Source: Oreohelix idahoensis (lineage: Eukaryota; Mollusca; Gastropoda; Stylommatophora; Oreohelicidae). From it: 64,000 bases of DNA. Each line of letters opens with the position of its first letter. Positions within the stretch are counted from its first letter, which is position 1. Shown one piece after another: positions 42,714 to 56,318 of the stretch. Location: NCBI GenBank assembly GCA_024509875.1, contig JAMPIV010014846.1, positions 710,001 through 774,000 on the forward strand, read 5' to 3'. Under the pieces are notes generated by a model that worked only from the letters and a program-made list of their open reading frames with translations, did not search any database and had not been told where the DNA came from. The translations under genes and the position numbers were made by a program.

Positions 42714-42942
42714 TTTCTTTGTATTAATTAGACAGTTACTTGCAGAATACATAAAGATCTCTTTGTGTGAGAGTCTGGCAACTCTTGGATAAGCACTGTG
42801 TTATCAATCGAATTTAATGTAGAGGTTAGCTTGTTAGTAAAGTTACAGAAACTTAACTATAGAGTGGTTGAGAAGTCACTAGGTATTTTTAAATTTGTAT
42901 TTCTTCAATCCTATCCAACAATTTATATGAAACAAACGTCAA

Positions 42943-42948
42943 AATAAA
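42943..42948 (+). terminator. GPx polyadenylation signal
   Basis: AATAAA 230 bp after the stop codon, in an AT-rich 3' region. No competing canonical signal is closer in good context. Confidence 0.6.
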
Positions 42949-43329
42949 GACAACTGCTATTTTAGTGCAAATAAATAATGAAAGAAACCTGAGTCCTGTG
43001 GATAGTAAATAAATAAATAAAGGTAATTAACAGGTACTCGTTGGACATACAGGATGGCACTAGACAACAGAAAAAAAATATAAGTGATACACTTACCGGG
43101 AATCGAACCTAGGACCAACCAGACGGCGCCATCGCCTTGCTGTGACAGTATAATGGACGCTGAGCCAATTTTGCACCCAAAAAAATAGTGCATTATTGGC
43201 TGAGGTCATTCTCGTGACACTCACACAACTATGGTATAGGACCCGTGGACGACCCAGACAGTTTTAAAGACGCAATCACTAATATAACTTTCCTATCTAT
43301 TTTATTGCACAGCATTCTATGTCACTTAA
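42949..43329. other. non-coding, downstream of GPx
   Basis: Contains a short tRNA-like stretch on the minus strand ('gggaatcgaacctaggacc' at about 43099, a B-box on the opposite strand), which may be another SINE fragment. Nothing else is recognised. Confidence 0.35.
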
Positions 43330-43497
43330 CGTTACAACACAGTGTGAGATCGTTACAACACAGTGTGAGAACGTTACAGCACAGTGTGAGATCGTTACAG
43401 CACAGTGTGAGATCTTACAACACAGTGTGAGATCGTTACAACACAGTGTGAGATCGTTACAACGCAGTGTGAGATCGTTACAACACAGTGTGAGATC
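43330..43497. repeat. 21 bp minisatellite, eight units
   Basis: Unit 'cgttacaacacagtgtgaga' plus 't', eight nearly identical copies; open frames across it are artefacts. Confidence 0.97.
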
Positions 43498-43914
43498 GGT
43501 TTTTTTCAGCAAATGATTTCACAGTGGGCAGCAATTTTCGCTCTCTTGTAATGTCAGTTTACTGGTAATTTCAGATTTTGTTTTATTTTATTTCGTTTCT
43601 GGGAATAATTAAAAAAAAAAAAAAAAAACTTATTTATCACATGACAGTTGTTGCTCCGTGTTTTAACATTTGTTCCGTATATATCCAGTGGGTACAGGTG
43701 AGGATATTTAACAAAAAGGTAGTGGCTTTTCAATCACCCTGCACTCATCAACATAATCTGGGCTGGCTTTAGGAGGCTGTTGGCTCAAGTCCAATAGGTG
43801 CAACGGGGCCTCGTCTGGGATGACTTTTAAAAAATACATGTTACAAAATAAACTGTCATTTCCTCTAAGTATCATTTACTTTCCAAGACTATATAAATAA
43901 TAACTTACTTTCCC
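43498..43914. other. non-coding
   Basis: Poly-A tract at about 43611-43628; no coding signal. Confidence 0.5.
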
Positions 43915-44085
43915 TCCTCTTCTACCCTGAGGTGTAGAGGTTTGCCAGAGAGAGCGCCATACTATCCTATCAGGTATATTCTTCCTGGTCTGGTTCCAAT
44001 CTAGTCATCGGTCCTGGAGAGATTGTCTAATGTTGTCCTCCCACCAAACTCTGGGTCGTTCTGGAGGTTGGTTTTCCATATAATA
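43915..44085 (-). pseudogene. LINE C-terminal fragment, family T
   Basis: On the minus strand: RPRVWWEDNIRQSLQDR, a stop, LEWNQTRK and DRIVWRSLWQTSTPQG, ending at the (AAGT)n side ('aataataacttac' on the plus strand). Same end as the copies at 55768 and 59275. Confidence 0.75.
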
Positions 44086-45433
44086 AATAAAAACAAAATT
44101 ATATATTAATAATTTTGTAAACTGTGTCATATAGTTGTCGTGGGGTGAATAAAAAAGACAAGAACGGCAAAGGCATCCAAATTGGACTGCCAATTTAGTT
44201 CAGAGTCGAAGTGATAGGACAGACCGGCTCACAGGGTGTGAGTGTTGAGTGACATACAACGACCAAGATAACGGGTTACTACGAGACCTCACTCTTTGTT
44301 TTCACCTCCCCGTTTGTTTTAGTTGTAGCCAAAATAAAAGATTGGGAAAACTGTATATCTCGTCTCTATCTTTTGTATCGATTTATTAAAGATTTTTTAA
44401 AAAGTTGAACATCTATCAAGTTATCTATAAATTGAAGTAATGTGGTGGAAAAAAAACTAATCATTATGGCACCACATATGAAAACAACCGTTTGTTCTAT
44501 ATTTAAAAAAAAAGAGAAAACAAGCACTAAGTATGACGGACAAGTACAAGGAATTATCAATGGAATTGGCTGGCCAAGTTGGCAACGAAGGTCGAGCTTC
44601 CTAGAAGGTGAACAACAAGAAGTCCAATCCAAATGTGTAATCCACTGTGAAAATGTCTACTACCCTGGCTCTCTGTAATAGCTCTGTTTCTTTCAGTGGT
44701 TTCCCTGACAAAGAATTAAGCTTTAGCAGGCCTGACCTTCTCCGGTCAATCACTGACTAGTTACTGAAGTTGTGTAGTGAGGGTGCCAGAGAAAATTATA
44801 TATCTTTTATATCCACAACATTAGCTGCTGAACACACTAGGCTTTTAGAGCCAGAGGAGATCTGGGCACTAAAGGGTATACTATGAGGAGCGCATTAGCA
44901 AGCTCCTTATACCCTGTATAGCAGCATAGCTGTAGTAAACAGACTCCTTATGACTGAGTGACTGGATAGAGAACTAGGTAATGTTGCTGGGTGCTTGATC
45001 CTGACTTAAAGCGATATTTCGCTCTTTGACTTGCGAGCAAGTGAACCGGCTGTTGTGCTTGGAACGAGATATACCCACATACATAATTAACACTCATAAA
45101 AAATTTATTATATAACAATAATTAATAATCTATGACAGATAAGCAAGTTAACCCCTTCCTGCTCCCCTTTACACATTATAAATACGTCTTTCATCCCCTT
45201 TAAAAATTACAGCTCACCTCCCGCTCTCTGGTTTGGTGGCAGTACAGTAAACTGTGGCGACAGTGTTCTCGCTTGCTACAAATGCCTTGCATGTCGGCCC
45301 CCTGCTAATTGGCCTTCAGTAAGGCTCTCTTTGCCCAAAAAAACAAAGGAAACAAAGAGGTTCTCGCTGTAGACTGTGGGCCGATGTTAAAAAACTCTCC
45401 CGGACCCTCATTTGTAACGGGAAATTCACATTT

Positions 45434-45483
<50 letters not shown>

Positions 45484-46085
45484 ACTATTCAGACTGCTAT
45501 TATATTCTGCCTGGAATAAAAAAAACATGTATCGCCCCAAACGATAACCATAAAACAATGATAAATGAAAAGGTAAAATTTACACATGCCTTTGAGGCTT
45601 TCCCCTGTTTATGGAGGCCCGCCACACAAAAAAAAACCTCCACCAATTTACACAAAAGATCTGCGAGGCCAAAAGCCTTAATTTATAGATGAATTAATCT
45701 CAAGTAGAACTTTAAGTTGGTTTTCCCTTCCTGGAGATTATCCACATCCTAACATTACGTTGCTTAGCAAACATACTTCACAAATGAAGATAATTACCCT
45801 GGATCTATTTCATATAGTTTGTTAGCATCTGTTTATGTGATATCCCAATTATAAACACTAATCAACCAAGTGTCGCTTACCTAAAACAGAAAAAGTATCT
45901 GTTGGTTTCTAACAGAAAAGGTATCCGTTAATTTTTCATGACTGAATTAGGATGTCTTCGAGTATTCACTTCACATAACAAGTCTGTGTTCACTGCTGCT
46001 AGTACATACAAAAGTTTCCAGGGCTCTCTTATATAGGGTAAATAGCCCCAGTAACAGCCTCTTATCTCTGTCATCTTGCATGCAG
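44086..46085. other. non-coding between GPx and the candidate exon
   Basis: Contains (TA)n(CA)n at about 45437-45482 and no protein signature. Any upstream exons of the candidate gene at 46086 would have to be here or beyond, but I cannot recognise one. Confidence 0.5.
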
Positions 46086-46219
46086 GTGTCCACAAAGAGT
46101 CAGCGGGACGACCTGTGACAAAAATACTGAGGAAACGAAGATTTTCCCAGATGCAACAAGATAAAAGAATTAAAGTCTCTCAGTTAGTGCAGAGTTTTGA
46201 GAAGCAGCTGGCCCGTTAA
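46086..46219 (+). CDS. possible terminal coding exon of an unrecognised gene
   Basis: A pyrimidine-rich tract and acceptor (CATCTTGCATGCAG|GT) precede 43 open codons (phase 1) to TAA at 46217-46219. The peptide is strongly basic and then amphipathic (GRPVTKILRKRRFSQMQQ, then VSQLVQSFEKQLAR), which looks like a conserved C-terminal tail more than random sequence. I do not recognise the family and found no partner exon. It could be chance. Confidence 0.3.
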
Positions 46220-47461
46220 GGGTCCTAAAACTGAGCAGCTCAGAGGACATGAAAAGGCGTCAAGCCGTCACTGCTCGCCTTCTCTCATCTAATTCAAAAG
46301 ACATTTGAAGAAACGTACCAACCAACAACACAGAGTTTGGTCGGCTTGTGGAGACAAAACGAAATTTTACTTGAGAAATGAGACCTCCAGGGACTGTCTA
46401 AATGAGAATTGACATGCATGAAGGCACGGATATGCATTAAGATGTGAAGAAAAGTAGAAGAAGGCACGAACAAATATCAGAGGTAGGAAAAGTGCGTTTT
46501 GACAGGCACGACGACTGCAAATCTGAGTCAACTTATCACAATAGTATAAATAACATGTTTGCTAACAGAAAATGTATTGTACACATCACCTATAAGTTTT
46601 TAAAACTAATCTTACTTGCATTTTGTTGGACAATGTATTCTGGTATATTACTTAACCATAAGCTTTTCATTACTTTGTATTTAATTGACATGATTGCCAA
46701 ACTGTTTAATTTGTCTTCCTGCATTGTTGTTTGCAGATATGTTTTAATTAGATTTGGCTTCAGGAAGTTCCTCGCTTTGTAGGCTACAGTTACTGAAACA
46801 GCAGAACTGCTATAAATAAATTTGGCGATGCTGTTGATCAGCCACCTTAAGCACAAAATTGAAGCGTTTTAGGGGGTTTCTAGAAGAACTGGCTTTAACG
46901 CTTCCAGTTCTTCCCACAGCATGCAGCCATTTATGTCAAGGGATTTTATAGTTAAAACTGCATTAGTTTCATTTCCGTCGGTGCCCTGTGTGGGGTCCAT
47001 CTTGGTGCGCGGCTCGATTCCCAGGAATCAGTGGAAAGGGCCTAAGGCCGGCTCTGAATAAAATAATAGCATTTTATAAACATTAAGCACATATTATTTC
47101 AAAACTTGATGTCAATTTTTACATGACTTTTTATAACTGTATAGTTTGATTTAATTAGTACTATTAATAAATAAAATACTCGTAAGTGTAATGAACGACA
47201 AATCGTTGTATTTAATGTGTTCATAGGTCTTTCCTACCTTGTTGAGTTGGTCTCAGCGAGATACACATTAATACTCTGAAGTGCGCACACACACACACAC
47301 AGTTTGTAAATACAGGTCTGTAATCTTTAATCTGAAATCCTAGGAGACAACTTTGTTTCGGAATCAGGATTTTTCAGTTTCCAGATGTCTCCCAAATCAT
47401 GTTAGGAAAGTAGCCCAAACTGTGCACAATGGCTCAAATTCAAATGTACCTGTGTTCATAA
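46220..47461. other. non-coding
   Basis: A tRNA-like B-box ('gcggctcgattcccagg' at about 47010) suggests one more SINE fragment. (CA)n lies at about 47286-47301. No coding signal is recognised. Confidence 0.4.
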
Positions 47462-47766
47462 AATAGCCCAAAGTTGCCAGAAATTGTCCAAATTGTGATT
47501 AAAAAAAAAAGTAGCCCAAAGTAGTCCAGAAATTGCCCAAAATAGTCAGAACTTGCCCAAATTGTGATAAAAAAAAAAAACCAAAGTAGCCAGAAATTTC
47601 CCAAATTGTGATTTTAAATGTAGCCCAAAGTAGCCATAAATTGCCCAAATTATAACAAAAATGTAGCCTAAAGTAGCTAGAAATTGCCCTAATTGTGATT
47701 TTAAAAGTACCCTTAAGTAGCCAGAAATTGCCCAAATTGTGATAAAAATGTAGCCCAAAGAGACTT
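47462..47766. repeat. about 45 bp minisatellite, six to seven units
   Basis: Units of 'agtagccagaaattgcccaa' plus 'attgtgattttaaaagtagccca' with A-run length changes. Confidence 0.9.
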
Positions 47767-48515
47767 TTGATTCTCAGATTATTTCAGTTTTCAGGTGTTT
47801 GGATAAAAGGTTATAGATTTGTATTAATAATTACAGGTTGAAACTTAATAAGACATAGAAACCTAATTACGTGTAGAAGCTTAATTACACGTAGAAGCTA
47901 AGTGCAAAAGAAGAATGAAATTAGCTATTCATAACATCAATGGCAATCCCACAATCCCCCTACAGCTAGTAAGTGTAAGTCATCATCATAACCATCATCA
48001 TAACTATCATCATAACCATCATCATTTTCTTTTTTACTCCCTATGGATGGAGCACAGAATCACGACTTGTAGCTGGCCACCTCAAAAAAGTCTGCACAAG
48101 GCATGAACCCGCAGCAGTAGCTTCTGTAGCACTATAGTGTACAAGGCTCCAAGCCTCACGCACAACCTGATATTAGTTGCCTTGGATGGCACATCTGAGG
48201 GAGCAGTAGTTATATTAATAAGCGTAAGTAAACAAAACAAAATCACTGGCCAGGACATGCCAAATAAATGTATGCCATCAGTGGATAGTACCATGTTATG
48301 TTAAATTATAGAATAAAAGATACACCAGAGTATCTAGTGGTGTAGATATTTTCCTATAACTGACCTCGAAACCCTCGAATCGGTCGGTTGGATCGGAGGG
48401 TTGATCAGTGAGTTAACAATTCACTATCGTAAAACAAGCTATTGTTACCGAAACAGAACCAGGATTGACAGTAAACATCACTCACTCTAATATCTTGGGG
48501 GCTAAGGAGATTTTT
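47767..48515. repeat. non-coding with a family R copy (minus strand)
   Basis: A (CAT)n tract (about 47980-48025) followed by 'ctccctatggatggagc' and 'cctcacgcacaacctgatat' is a minus-strand family R copy with its tail (about 47980-48200). The remainder shows nothing. Confidence 0.55.
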
Positions 48516-49155
48516 AAAATTGGATACTGGAAGTTTCAATTATTTAGGCAGTAAAATGACTCAGGATGGTGACACAACAAGAGAAATCCATACTAGAATT
48601 GCTTTGGCAGCTAGCGCCTTCAATAGATTATCTAACATTTGGAAATTACGATCATTGAATATACATACCAAGCTTCGTCTGTTTAATTCAAATGTTATCT
48701 CAGTGTTAACATACGGCTGTGAGAGTTGGAAAATAACAAAATCATTGGAGAACAAGCTGAATACATTCGAGAACAAATGTCTTAGAAAACTCATGAACAT
48801 CAGTTGGAAAGAATTCAAGACTAATCGACAAATAAGAGAAGACTCTAGGCAGAAATATGTCTCCGACTATATAAGGAAAAGACGATGATCTTATATCGGT
48901 CATGTCCTACGAATGCAAAACAACAGAATACCACTACAGGCGCTCACTTGGGTTCCTGAGGGTAAGAGGAAAAAAGGAAGACCAAAAGAAACACTCAGAA
49001 GAACAATAATAAGAGAAGGAAGAACGTTGGGCCTAAATAATGTGCAAGAGCTAAGAGGAGTGGCGTCACAACGAACAACCTGGAGAGCACTGGTTTCTGC
49101 CTTATGCGCCGTGTTTGGTGCTTAAAGAATTTATTATTATTATTATTATTATCAG
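48516..49155 (+). pseudogene. LINE C-terminal fragment with one nonsense change
   Basis: Reads FNYLGSKMTQDGDTTREIHT...LTYGCESWKITKSLENKL...CLRKLMNISWKEF, then at 48886-48888 TGA where relatives have Trp (RRRW.. IGHVLRM), then in the same frame IPLQALTWVPEGKRKKGRPKE and the C-terminus near 49125. A (ATT)n tail (49131-49154) ends it. This is the post-RT region of an endonuclease-type non-LTR element. Apart from the nonsense codon the frame is intact for about 200 codons, so it is relatively young. Confidence 0.85.
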
Positions 49156-49380
49156 TGAAGGCAATGACTTGTTCACGATGAGGAGAACACTCACTAAGAT
49201 GGCTGGAAATAAAGAAATGAATGTGAAAGAAGTGAGATGCAAAAAAATAAATTATAATAATAATAAAATAATAAAAAATAGGACATTTATAAAAAAAACA
49301 GAACAATAAAAACAACAGCCAAGAAATTACATATTTTCATACATGGGTGTTTGTGAACAACAGAAGAATTGAAATGGTTT

Positions 49381-49513
49381 GACAAGATCACTAATGTAGA
49401 ACTGATGACAAGATCACTAATGTAGAACTGATGACAAGATCACTAATGTAGAACTAATGACAAGATCACTAATGTAGAACTGATGACAAGATCACTAATG
49501 TAGAACTGATGAC
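49381..49513. repeat. 26 bp minisatellite, five units
   Basis: Unit 'gacaagatcactaatgtaga' plus 'actgat', five copies, directly before a LINE fragment. Confidence 0.95.
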
Positions 49514-49775
49514 AAGTTCCAGTGGAACAAAGAGAAGAAGATGCTGGCAATGGATACGACACATACTAAGGAAACCTGTTGATAACACTACAAGGCAGTC
49601 CTTGTTCTGGAACCACCATGGTAAGAGAGGTAGAGGGAGACTGCAAAACACAAGGAGAAGAGAACTGGAGACAGAAATGAAAGGGATAAGGAAGACATAG
49701 AAAGACTTGAGCTGATGGCACAGGACATGATGACTTGGCACAGGACATGAGGACTTGGCACAGGACATGAGGACT
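49514..49775 (+). pseudogene. LINE C-terminal fragment, family K
   Basis: RRRCWQWIRHILRKPVDNTT..., then SLFWNHHGKRGRGRLQNTRRRELETEMKGIRK and a stop, then three near-repeats of 'gatgacttggcacaggacat'. Same family as 57525-57815 and 61196-61322 on the minus strand. Confidence 0.75.
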
Positions 49776-49794
49776 TGGCTTGAGTTTCTTCTTC

Positions 49795-50035
49795 TTTTCC
49801 TTTGCACACTTACAGAGCACGGAGCCACCACTGTAGCTGGTCCTCTTACATTAAGCATACAACAATCATTCACAAGCTCTTGCAGTGGTGGTCTATGTGA
49901 CAACCAGTTCCACATAACGAGGTTGTCGGGCCCATGCATAATCTAATAATAGCCACCTTGTACGACATGCCTGAAGGTTCATTAGTCCTATTCTTTCTTT
50001 GTCTCTTCAGAGAATTCTGGGAACTCCATGACTTT
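49795..50035 (-). repeat. family R repeat copy
   Basis: Near full length on the minus strand, from 'tgtctcttcagagaattctg' through 'ttgtacgacatgcctgaagg' and the middle blocks to 'gagcacggagccaccactg' at the 3' end. Confidence 0.7.
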
Positions 50036-50040
50036 GCTAA

Positions 50041-50272
50041 AGGCTTATTCTCCTTAGAAAGGCTTATTCTCCTTAGAAAGGCTTATTCTCCTTAGAAAGG
50101 CTTATTCTCCTTAGAAAGGCTTATTCTCCCTAGAAAGGCTTATTCTCCTTAGAAAGGCTTATTCTCCTTAGAAAGGCTTATTCTCCCTAGAAAGGCTTAT
50201 TCTCCCTAGAAAGGCTTATTCTCCTTAGAAAGGCTTATTCTCCTTAGAAAGGCTTATTCTCCTTAGCAAGAT
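50041..50272. repeat. 19 bp minisatellite, twelve units
   Basis: Unit 'ggcttattctccttagaaa', twelve copies in head-to-tail contact, a few with CCCT for CCTT. Confidence 0.97.
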
Positions 50273-50384
50273 GAAGGGTCATGAGATAAATGATAATAAA
50301 CAGGAACAAAAAAAAAAAAAAATCCATGCATCTACAGCAAAAAAAAATCTTAATGACTCCAAACAGAAAATTTGGTATACTTAT

Positions 50385-50585
50385 TCCTGATCTTCTTCTT
50401 TGGTCCTTGGTCACTGACTGGCAAAGCAATCAGTTGACCATCATGTCTAGCGGCATCTTGTAGGGCAGCAACAAACTGTCTCCAGTTTGCTAGGTCAGCA
50501 GCTATTCTTCGTGTGGTGCCTCAGCTCTGGTTCATGCTTAGCACCTCCGTCCTTGCTTTCACTTTCCTTCTGGATATTCCTGATC
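50385..50585 (-). pseudogene. LINE C-terminal fragment, family M
   Basis: On the minus strand: a stop-interrupted stretch ending MNQS, then [30 protein letters not shown] and an 'aagaagaag' tail at about 50389-50400. Matches the copy at 16895-17580. Confidence 0.7.
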
Positions 50586-51500
50586 GCAAGGTCTTTAATA
50601 TTTCAACATGCACCCTAATATAATCAACAGACCCAGTGTCTAGTTTCAACAAGCTGTGCTTCACCAAAAAGGAGGCAAAATTAAATTTTATAAGAAAAGG
50701 TGGAGAAACACATTCAAGACAAAAACAAACACACAAAAATGACGTGTCAACCTATATATATATATTTATTCACGCTGTGTGTTTTCACAAATGTGTTACT
50801 GAAATTGTCCAGCATATATGCAGTTGTTACTTTTCCACATTTCTACAAATATATGTTCAACTTACATTTGAAGTGTTACTTTTATAAATGTATAAACTAA
50901 AATATTGTCAAGAATATGCTCAAATGTTACATCTACAAATTGTAACTAAAACCATATTTCAAAATGTTACTTTTACAAACATCAAACTAAAATTTGTCCA
51001 GATTTTTCATTTGTTACCTCTTCATGGCAAAATACATTTATCAAAAACATGCTTTAGTGGTGATTTCACAAAATTTCAATAAAACTGGCACACCTTATGT
51101 TCAAATATTACTTTAACAAATGCCTAATTAAAATATGTGTAACATACACTCAAATGTAATTTTTCTATCAAATATTAAACTAAAATACAAAGTATGACTT
51201 TAAAATCTCGTTAACACACCTTCAATTGACATTAATATTAATAATGAAACAACGGTATAATTAAATACAGAGGCAAATATACAACCTAAAACGCTGAAAA
51301 ATCACATAAATATTCTTTTCTCTTGTCTGCTTGCACAATTACATCTGATCTGTTAGTATGTATGTGATTAAATAGATCTTATTAATGTTACAATTATATT
51401 TCATCTTATATGTGATTACAATGTTTATTATTACTTATATTTGAATTATTAATATGAATATGATTTGCAGTTACATTTAATCAAAGCATCCTATTGGCTA
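50586..51500. other. non-coding, loosely periodic AT-rich sequence
   Basis: A loose repetition of 'aaatgttact-tttacaaa' and 'aactaaaat-ttgtcca' words at about 60 bp spacing from about 50790 to 51170 suggests a very old tandem array. No coding signal is recognised. Confidence 0.45.
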
Positions 51501-51506
51501 AGCGGC

Positions 51507-51672
51507 ACTGAGTGTTTTCTTCTCACGGCACTGAGAGCTTTCTTCTTGTGGCACTGAGTGCTTTCTTTTCAGGGCACTGAGTGTGCTTTCTTATCACAGC
51601 ACTGAGTGCTTTGTTCTCGCAACATGCAGTGCTTTATTCTCCCAGCACTGAGTGCTTTCTTCTCGTGGCACG
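51507..51672. repeat. about 24 bp degenerate minisatellite
   Basis: Six to seven units of 'gcactgagtgctttcttctc' with variable junctions. Confidence 0.85.
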
Positions 51673-52084
51673 AGTTTATTAGTTCATAATTATATTTAAC
51701 CTATAAACATGTTTATCGGGACGTGGGGCCAGTGATCTGGGAGGATGGGTCTGCCGGTCGTGCCATGTGGTGATGCTCCCTATGGCGATGCCTCAGATTG
51801 GGCACGGAGAGGCTCTCACAGCAAGCTGAGGAAAAGGGAGCATGCCAAGGGGAGAGTCAGGCAAAAGGACAACTGAGGGCTTTCACCTCAGGGGCGCATT
51901 CCTATAGTCATTTTTAACTGAAGAGGGCTACTGCTATAAAGATTTTAAAATTTACAATCTTTTTAATTGTGTGGCAGTGTATTTGGTTCACAGTGTGTGC
52001 TTGCAGTTAATACATTGAATATATTAAGATGCTGTTTTAGCTCCCAACTTTAACTGTCATTCAATCATTTTCTGGACATGAATA
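51673..52084. other. non-coding
   Basis: A GC-richer island (51720-51900) with no recognised feature. Confidence 0.4.
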
Positions 52085-52251
52085 TGGCAGCTGGCCTGCA
52101 GCCTTGCAGGAAGAATGAAACAAAGCCTTCATGTGCTCTTTCACCAGTTTTTTTCTGTAGCAATTTGTTTTATAAGATGAGGCTGACGGCCCCAATTTTT
52201 AATTGTAATTCATCCATATACCTTGTGTATATATATATATATATATATATA
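52085..52251 (-). repeat. family R fragment and (TA)n tract
   Basis: Minus-strand family R block ('ttttctgtagcaatttgttt' and 'gatgaggctgacggcccc') followed by (TA)n at 52226-52251. Confidence 0.55.
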
Positions 52252-52369
52252 TTTTTTTTGTACGCCCGCTAATACTCGAGGTGAAATCTCAGGTTATTAT
52301 TTATGTCTAACCTGACATTGATTTTACGTGAGTATCCCTCTTTTCTTGTACAGAGACAGGTGTCCCTTG

Positions 52370-52596
52370 CCATTCAGGCAAATACTCTCCGATTTCAGAG
52401 GTACCCATTACAGCTGGGTCGGCTCAGGAGCCGCCAATCCCTGGTCGACGACACTCCTTCAAATGTCCTGCCAGGTCTCGAGTTAATCCGGTCCAAATCC
52501 CAGTCGACGAAAAATCCTCAAATGCCGTCACCCGGGTTTGATCCTGGATCACCCGGTCGCCAGAGCGGTGTGGTAACCACTACGCTAGCGCGGCTC
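52370..52596 (-). repeat. SINE family S2, copy 2
   Basis: Minus-strand start GGAGCCGCGCTAGCGTAGTG with B-box 'ggatcaaacccgg', as in the copy at 16955-17232. Its 5' end abuts a (TA)n tract. Confidence 0.75.
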
Positions 52597-52597
52597 C

Positions 52598-52644
<47 letters not shown>
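52597..52644. repeat. (TA)n tract, left of a mariner
   Basis: Dinucleotide repeat with one TG, split from 53821-53922 by the mariner insertion. Confidence 0.9.
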
Positions 52645-53924
<1,280 letters not shown>

Positions 53925-54094
53925 CTGGAGGTAATTTTGTGGTTTCATTGTTTATCAGTTTCTCAGCATTAATAACTTTTGCAAGACTACCTTTTATAAA
54001 ATTTTATTTTTCTTCTGAAACATGCACTCGTGTGACATATGTGAAAGCATCAGAGTGATGTAAAATCCAGAGGATCATTATAAATTCCCTATCA

Positions 54095-54212
54095 TTTTGA
54101 ATTACCTATCATTATTAATTCCCTGTCATTATAAATTCCCTATCAATATGAACTCCCTATCATTATAAATTCCCTATCCTTATAAATTCCTTATCATTAT
54201 AAATTCCCTTTC
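54095..54212. repeat. about 18 bp minisatellite
   Basis: Six to seven units of 'ccctatcattataaatt' with small changes. Confidence 0.85.
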
Positions 54213-54390
54213 TGCACTTTATGAAGAATGGAGCCATCAATGCATCAGGTTCCATTGCAGGATACCTGCGCCCCAGCATTAACGTACTCCTGTAGCCATG
54301 GTTTCTGCAGCAATTTGTTTTAAATGATATGCTGAGGTTGACAGCCTCCACATATAATCTTATAACAATAGCGTCTTATGACATCTCTAA
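54213..54390 (-). repeat. family R repeat copy
   Basis: Minus-strand copy: 'atgaagaatggagcca', 'gtagccatggtttctgcagc' and 'gatatgctgaggttgacagc' blocks. Confidence 0.6.
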
Positions 54391-55767
54391 CATGTCATAA
54401 ACCCTTGGGGAAAACATAAGGGGCATTCCAAAGGGCAGTGACATAAAAATAGGTGATCAGATCATCAGAACTCCCCCTTCCCCCCACCCTTTTTTGTGTG
54501 GTAAATGTATTGTTTTATTGCGAGACTTTCCAAAGTTCAGTACTAAGACTAGTGGATTTTTCTATGAAAGGAGACAAGACGGGTGTGATCTTTCACACTT
54601 TTGCACCGATAACCAACAAATACTTATACACATATCAACTATCATTACTTGTGATTTTCTAATTAGTGCCCGTCTACACTAGCTATATGTAATTTTTCAC
54701 AGTGCCAACTGTCATAATTCACTACATGCCAACAAGATACTTGTGATTTTCACAGTTCACTGACTTACACCACGATGTTCATGATTTTCACAGTTTGGTG
54801 ACTACCATCAAGATAATTGTGATTGTCACAGTTCACTGCCTACCCATAAGACTTACTTAGTTGTATCAAATAATATATATTTATGTCTTGCACCCTTTTG
54901 CCTCATTCCATTAGCTCACACACATACAATACACACATATACATATCATCTACAAAACATAGCATAAAACTAGCAAATGATAAAAATAAATGCTTAAAAA
55001 CTGGTGAAATAATATCTCAGCTAGCAACATTGCCAGGTAAATCATGAACTTAGTCTTAAAACTAGATTTACTATGCCCAAAACCACACGGTAGCACAATA
55101 AATGAAAGTAAAATAACAGAACTAATCTAGCACAAACCACACAATAGTAAAATGAATGAAAATCAAAATTAGAAAAACACAGAAAATACTAAATCTGATT
55201 AATACTTTACATGCCATTTTTTATGACTGTTAAATTCCAGGACATCAACTGCAAACAGTTTTGATGTTCATTGAATTTTATGGTGGCCTTTTTTCAACTT
55301 GGGTTTTGAGGCATAAAACACCACCATTTTATCTCCTGGCCATACATGCAAACAAAGCATAAATCCATTTTCATGGGCAAAAAATTCAAATTCTTTAGCA
55401 ACAATCTGCAAATATATATGCATCTTTAATGCGCAGAAGAGCTTTAGTGATTTTTATAAGAAGAAGTCCAATTTTTAGCAGGTATACTTTAGAGACGCAG
55501 TAGAATGGCAGTATTGATGCGGGAAACATAATTGTTTGCAGAGTCGACAGACATTTGGGTGTAATCAGACACACGGCCCAGCATTCTTCAATTCAACCCT
55601 TTAACAGATATATGCATTTTAAGTAATGTAGCGCATCTACTGTCGACATGCATCTACTGTTGATACTCATCTACTGTCGACACTGAGCCCTGTGTTGTTC
55701 CTGGGATCTCTGAAGAGACAAAAAAGGAAGAATCGGACTTCTGCACCCCCAGGCATGCTTTACTTAC
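54391..55767. other. non-coding
   Basis: Loose repeats of 'gtgattttcacagttcactg' (about 54690-54840) and a 17 bp unit 'catctactgtcgacat' three times (55633-55680). No protein signature. Confidence 0.5.
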
Positions 55768-56062
55768 TTACTTAGTCATTCCCCTTCTACCGTGAGGTGT
55801 AGAGGTTTGGAAGAGAGAGCGCCAGACTATCCTATCGGCTGTCTTCCTCCTGGCCTGGTTCCATTCTAGTCCTCGGTCCTTCAAAGATTGTCTAATGTTG
55901 TCCTCCCAGCGGACTCTGGGTCGTCTTCGTGGTCTGGATCCTTGGCTCTTTGTTTCCCATGCTCGTCGTGGTATCCGGTCTTGTCCCATTCTGCAGACAT
56001 GGCCAAACCATCTTAGTTGGGACTGTTCTACTTGGGTCTGCAGGGGGTGGGATTTAAGGCAG
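55768..56062 (-). pseudogene. LINE C-terminal fragment, family T, best-preserved end
   Basis: Minus strand: LKSHPLQTQVEQSQLRWFGH, then CRMGQDRIPRRAWETKSQGS ... RVRWEDNIRQSLKDRGLEWN ... DRIVWRSLFQTSTPHGRRGM and a stop. The (TAAG)n tail is seen on the plus strand as 'cttacttacttag' at about 55762-55775. Open without stops over 98 codons but 5' truncated where a family R copy starts. Confidence 0.8.
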
Positions 56063-56235
56063 GCTTTACAAGGTGATTAATATGAGGTTGTGCATGAGCC
56101 TGGCAACCTCATTATGTCAAATGAACTGTCACAGAAACCACTGCTGCAAGAGCTGCTTTCCTGCAAGGGGACCAGCAGTGGTGGCTCCATGCTCCGTAAG
56201 GAGCACAACGGAAATTGGTGATGAGAGGAGTGTAG
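56063..56235 (+). repeat. family R repeat copy, well preserved
   Basis: 'ggtgattaatatgaggttgt', 'gcatgagcctggcaacctca', 'cacagaaaccactgctgcaa' and 'ccatgctccgtaaggagcac' followed by a short 'ggtgatgag' tail. Useful reference copy for the family. Confidence 0.75.
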
Positions 56236-56318
56236 GTCAAAAACTGGTGGCAAGTAAAATGTTAATGAAACAAAAGATACTTTGGATAATTTTTAAAATT
56301 AAAAATAAAGTGAAACAG

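Noticed and set aside
50041..50272. CRISPR-like regular repeats
   Set aside because: Units touch each other without spacers, and the genome is eukaryotic; it is a minisatellite. The same holds for the other arrays.
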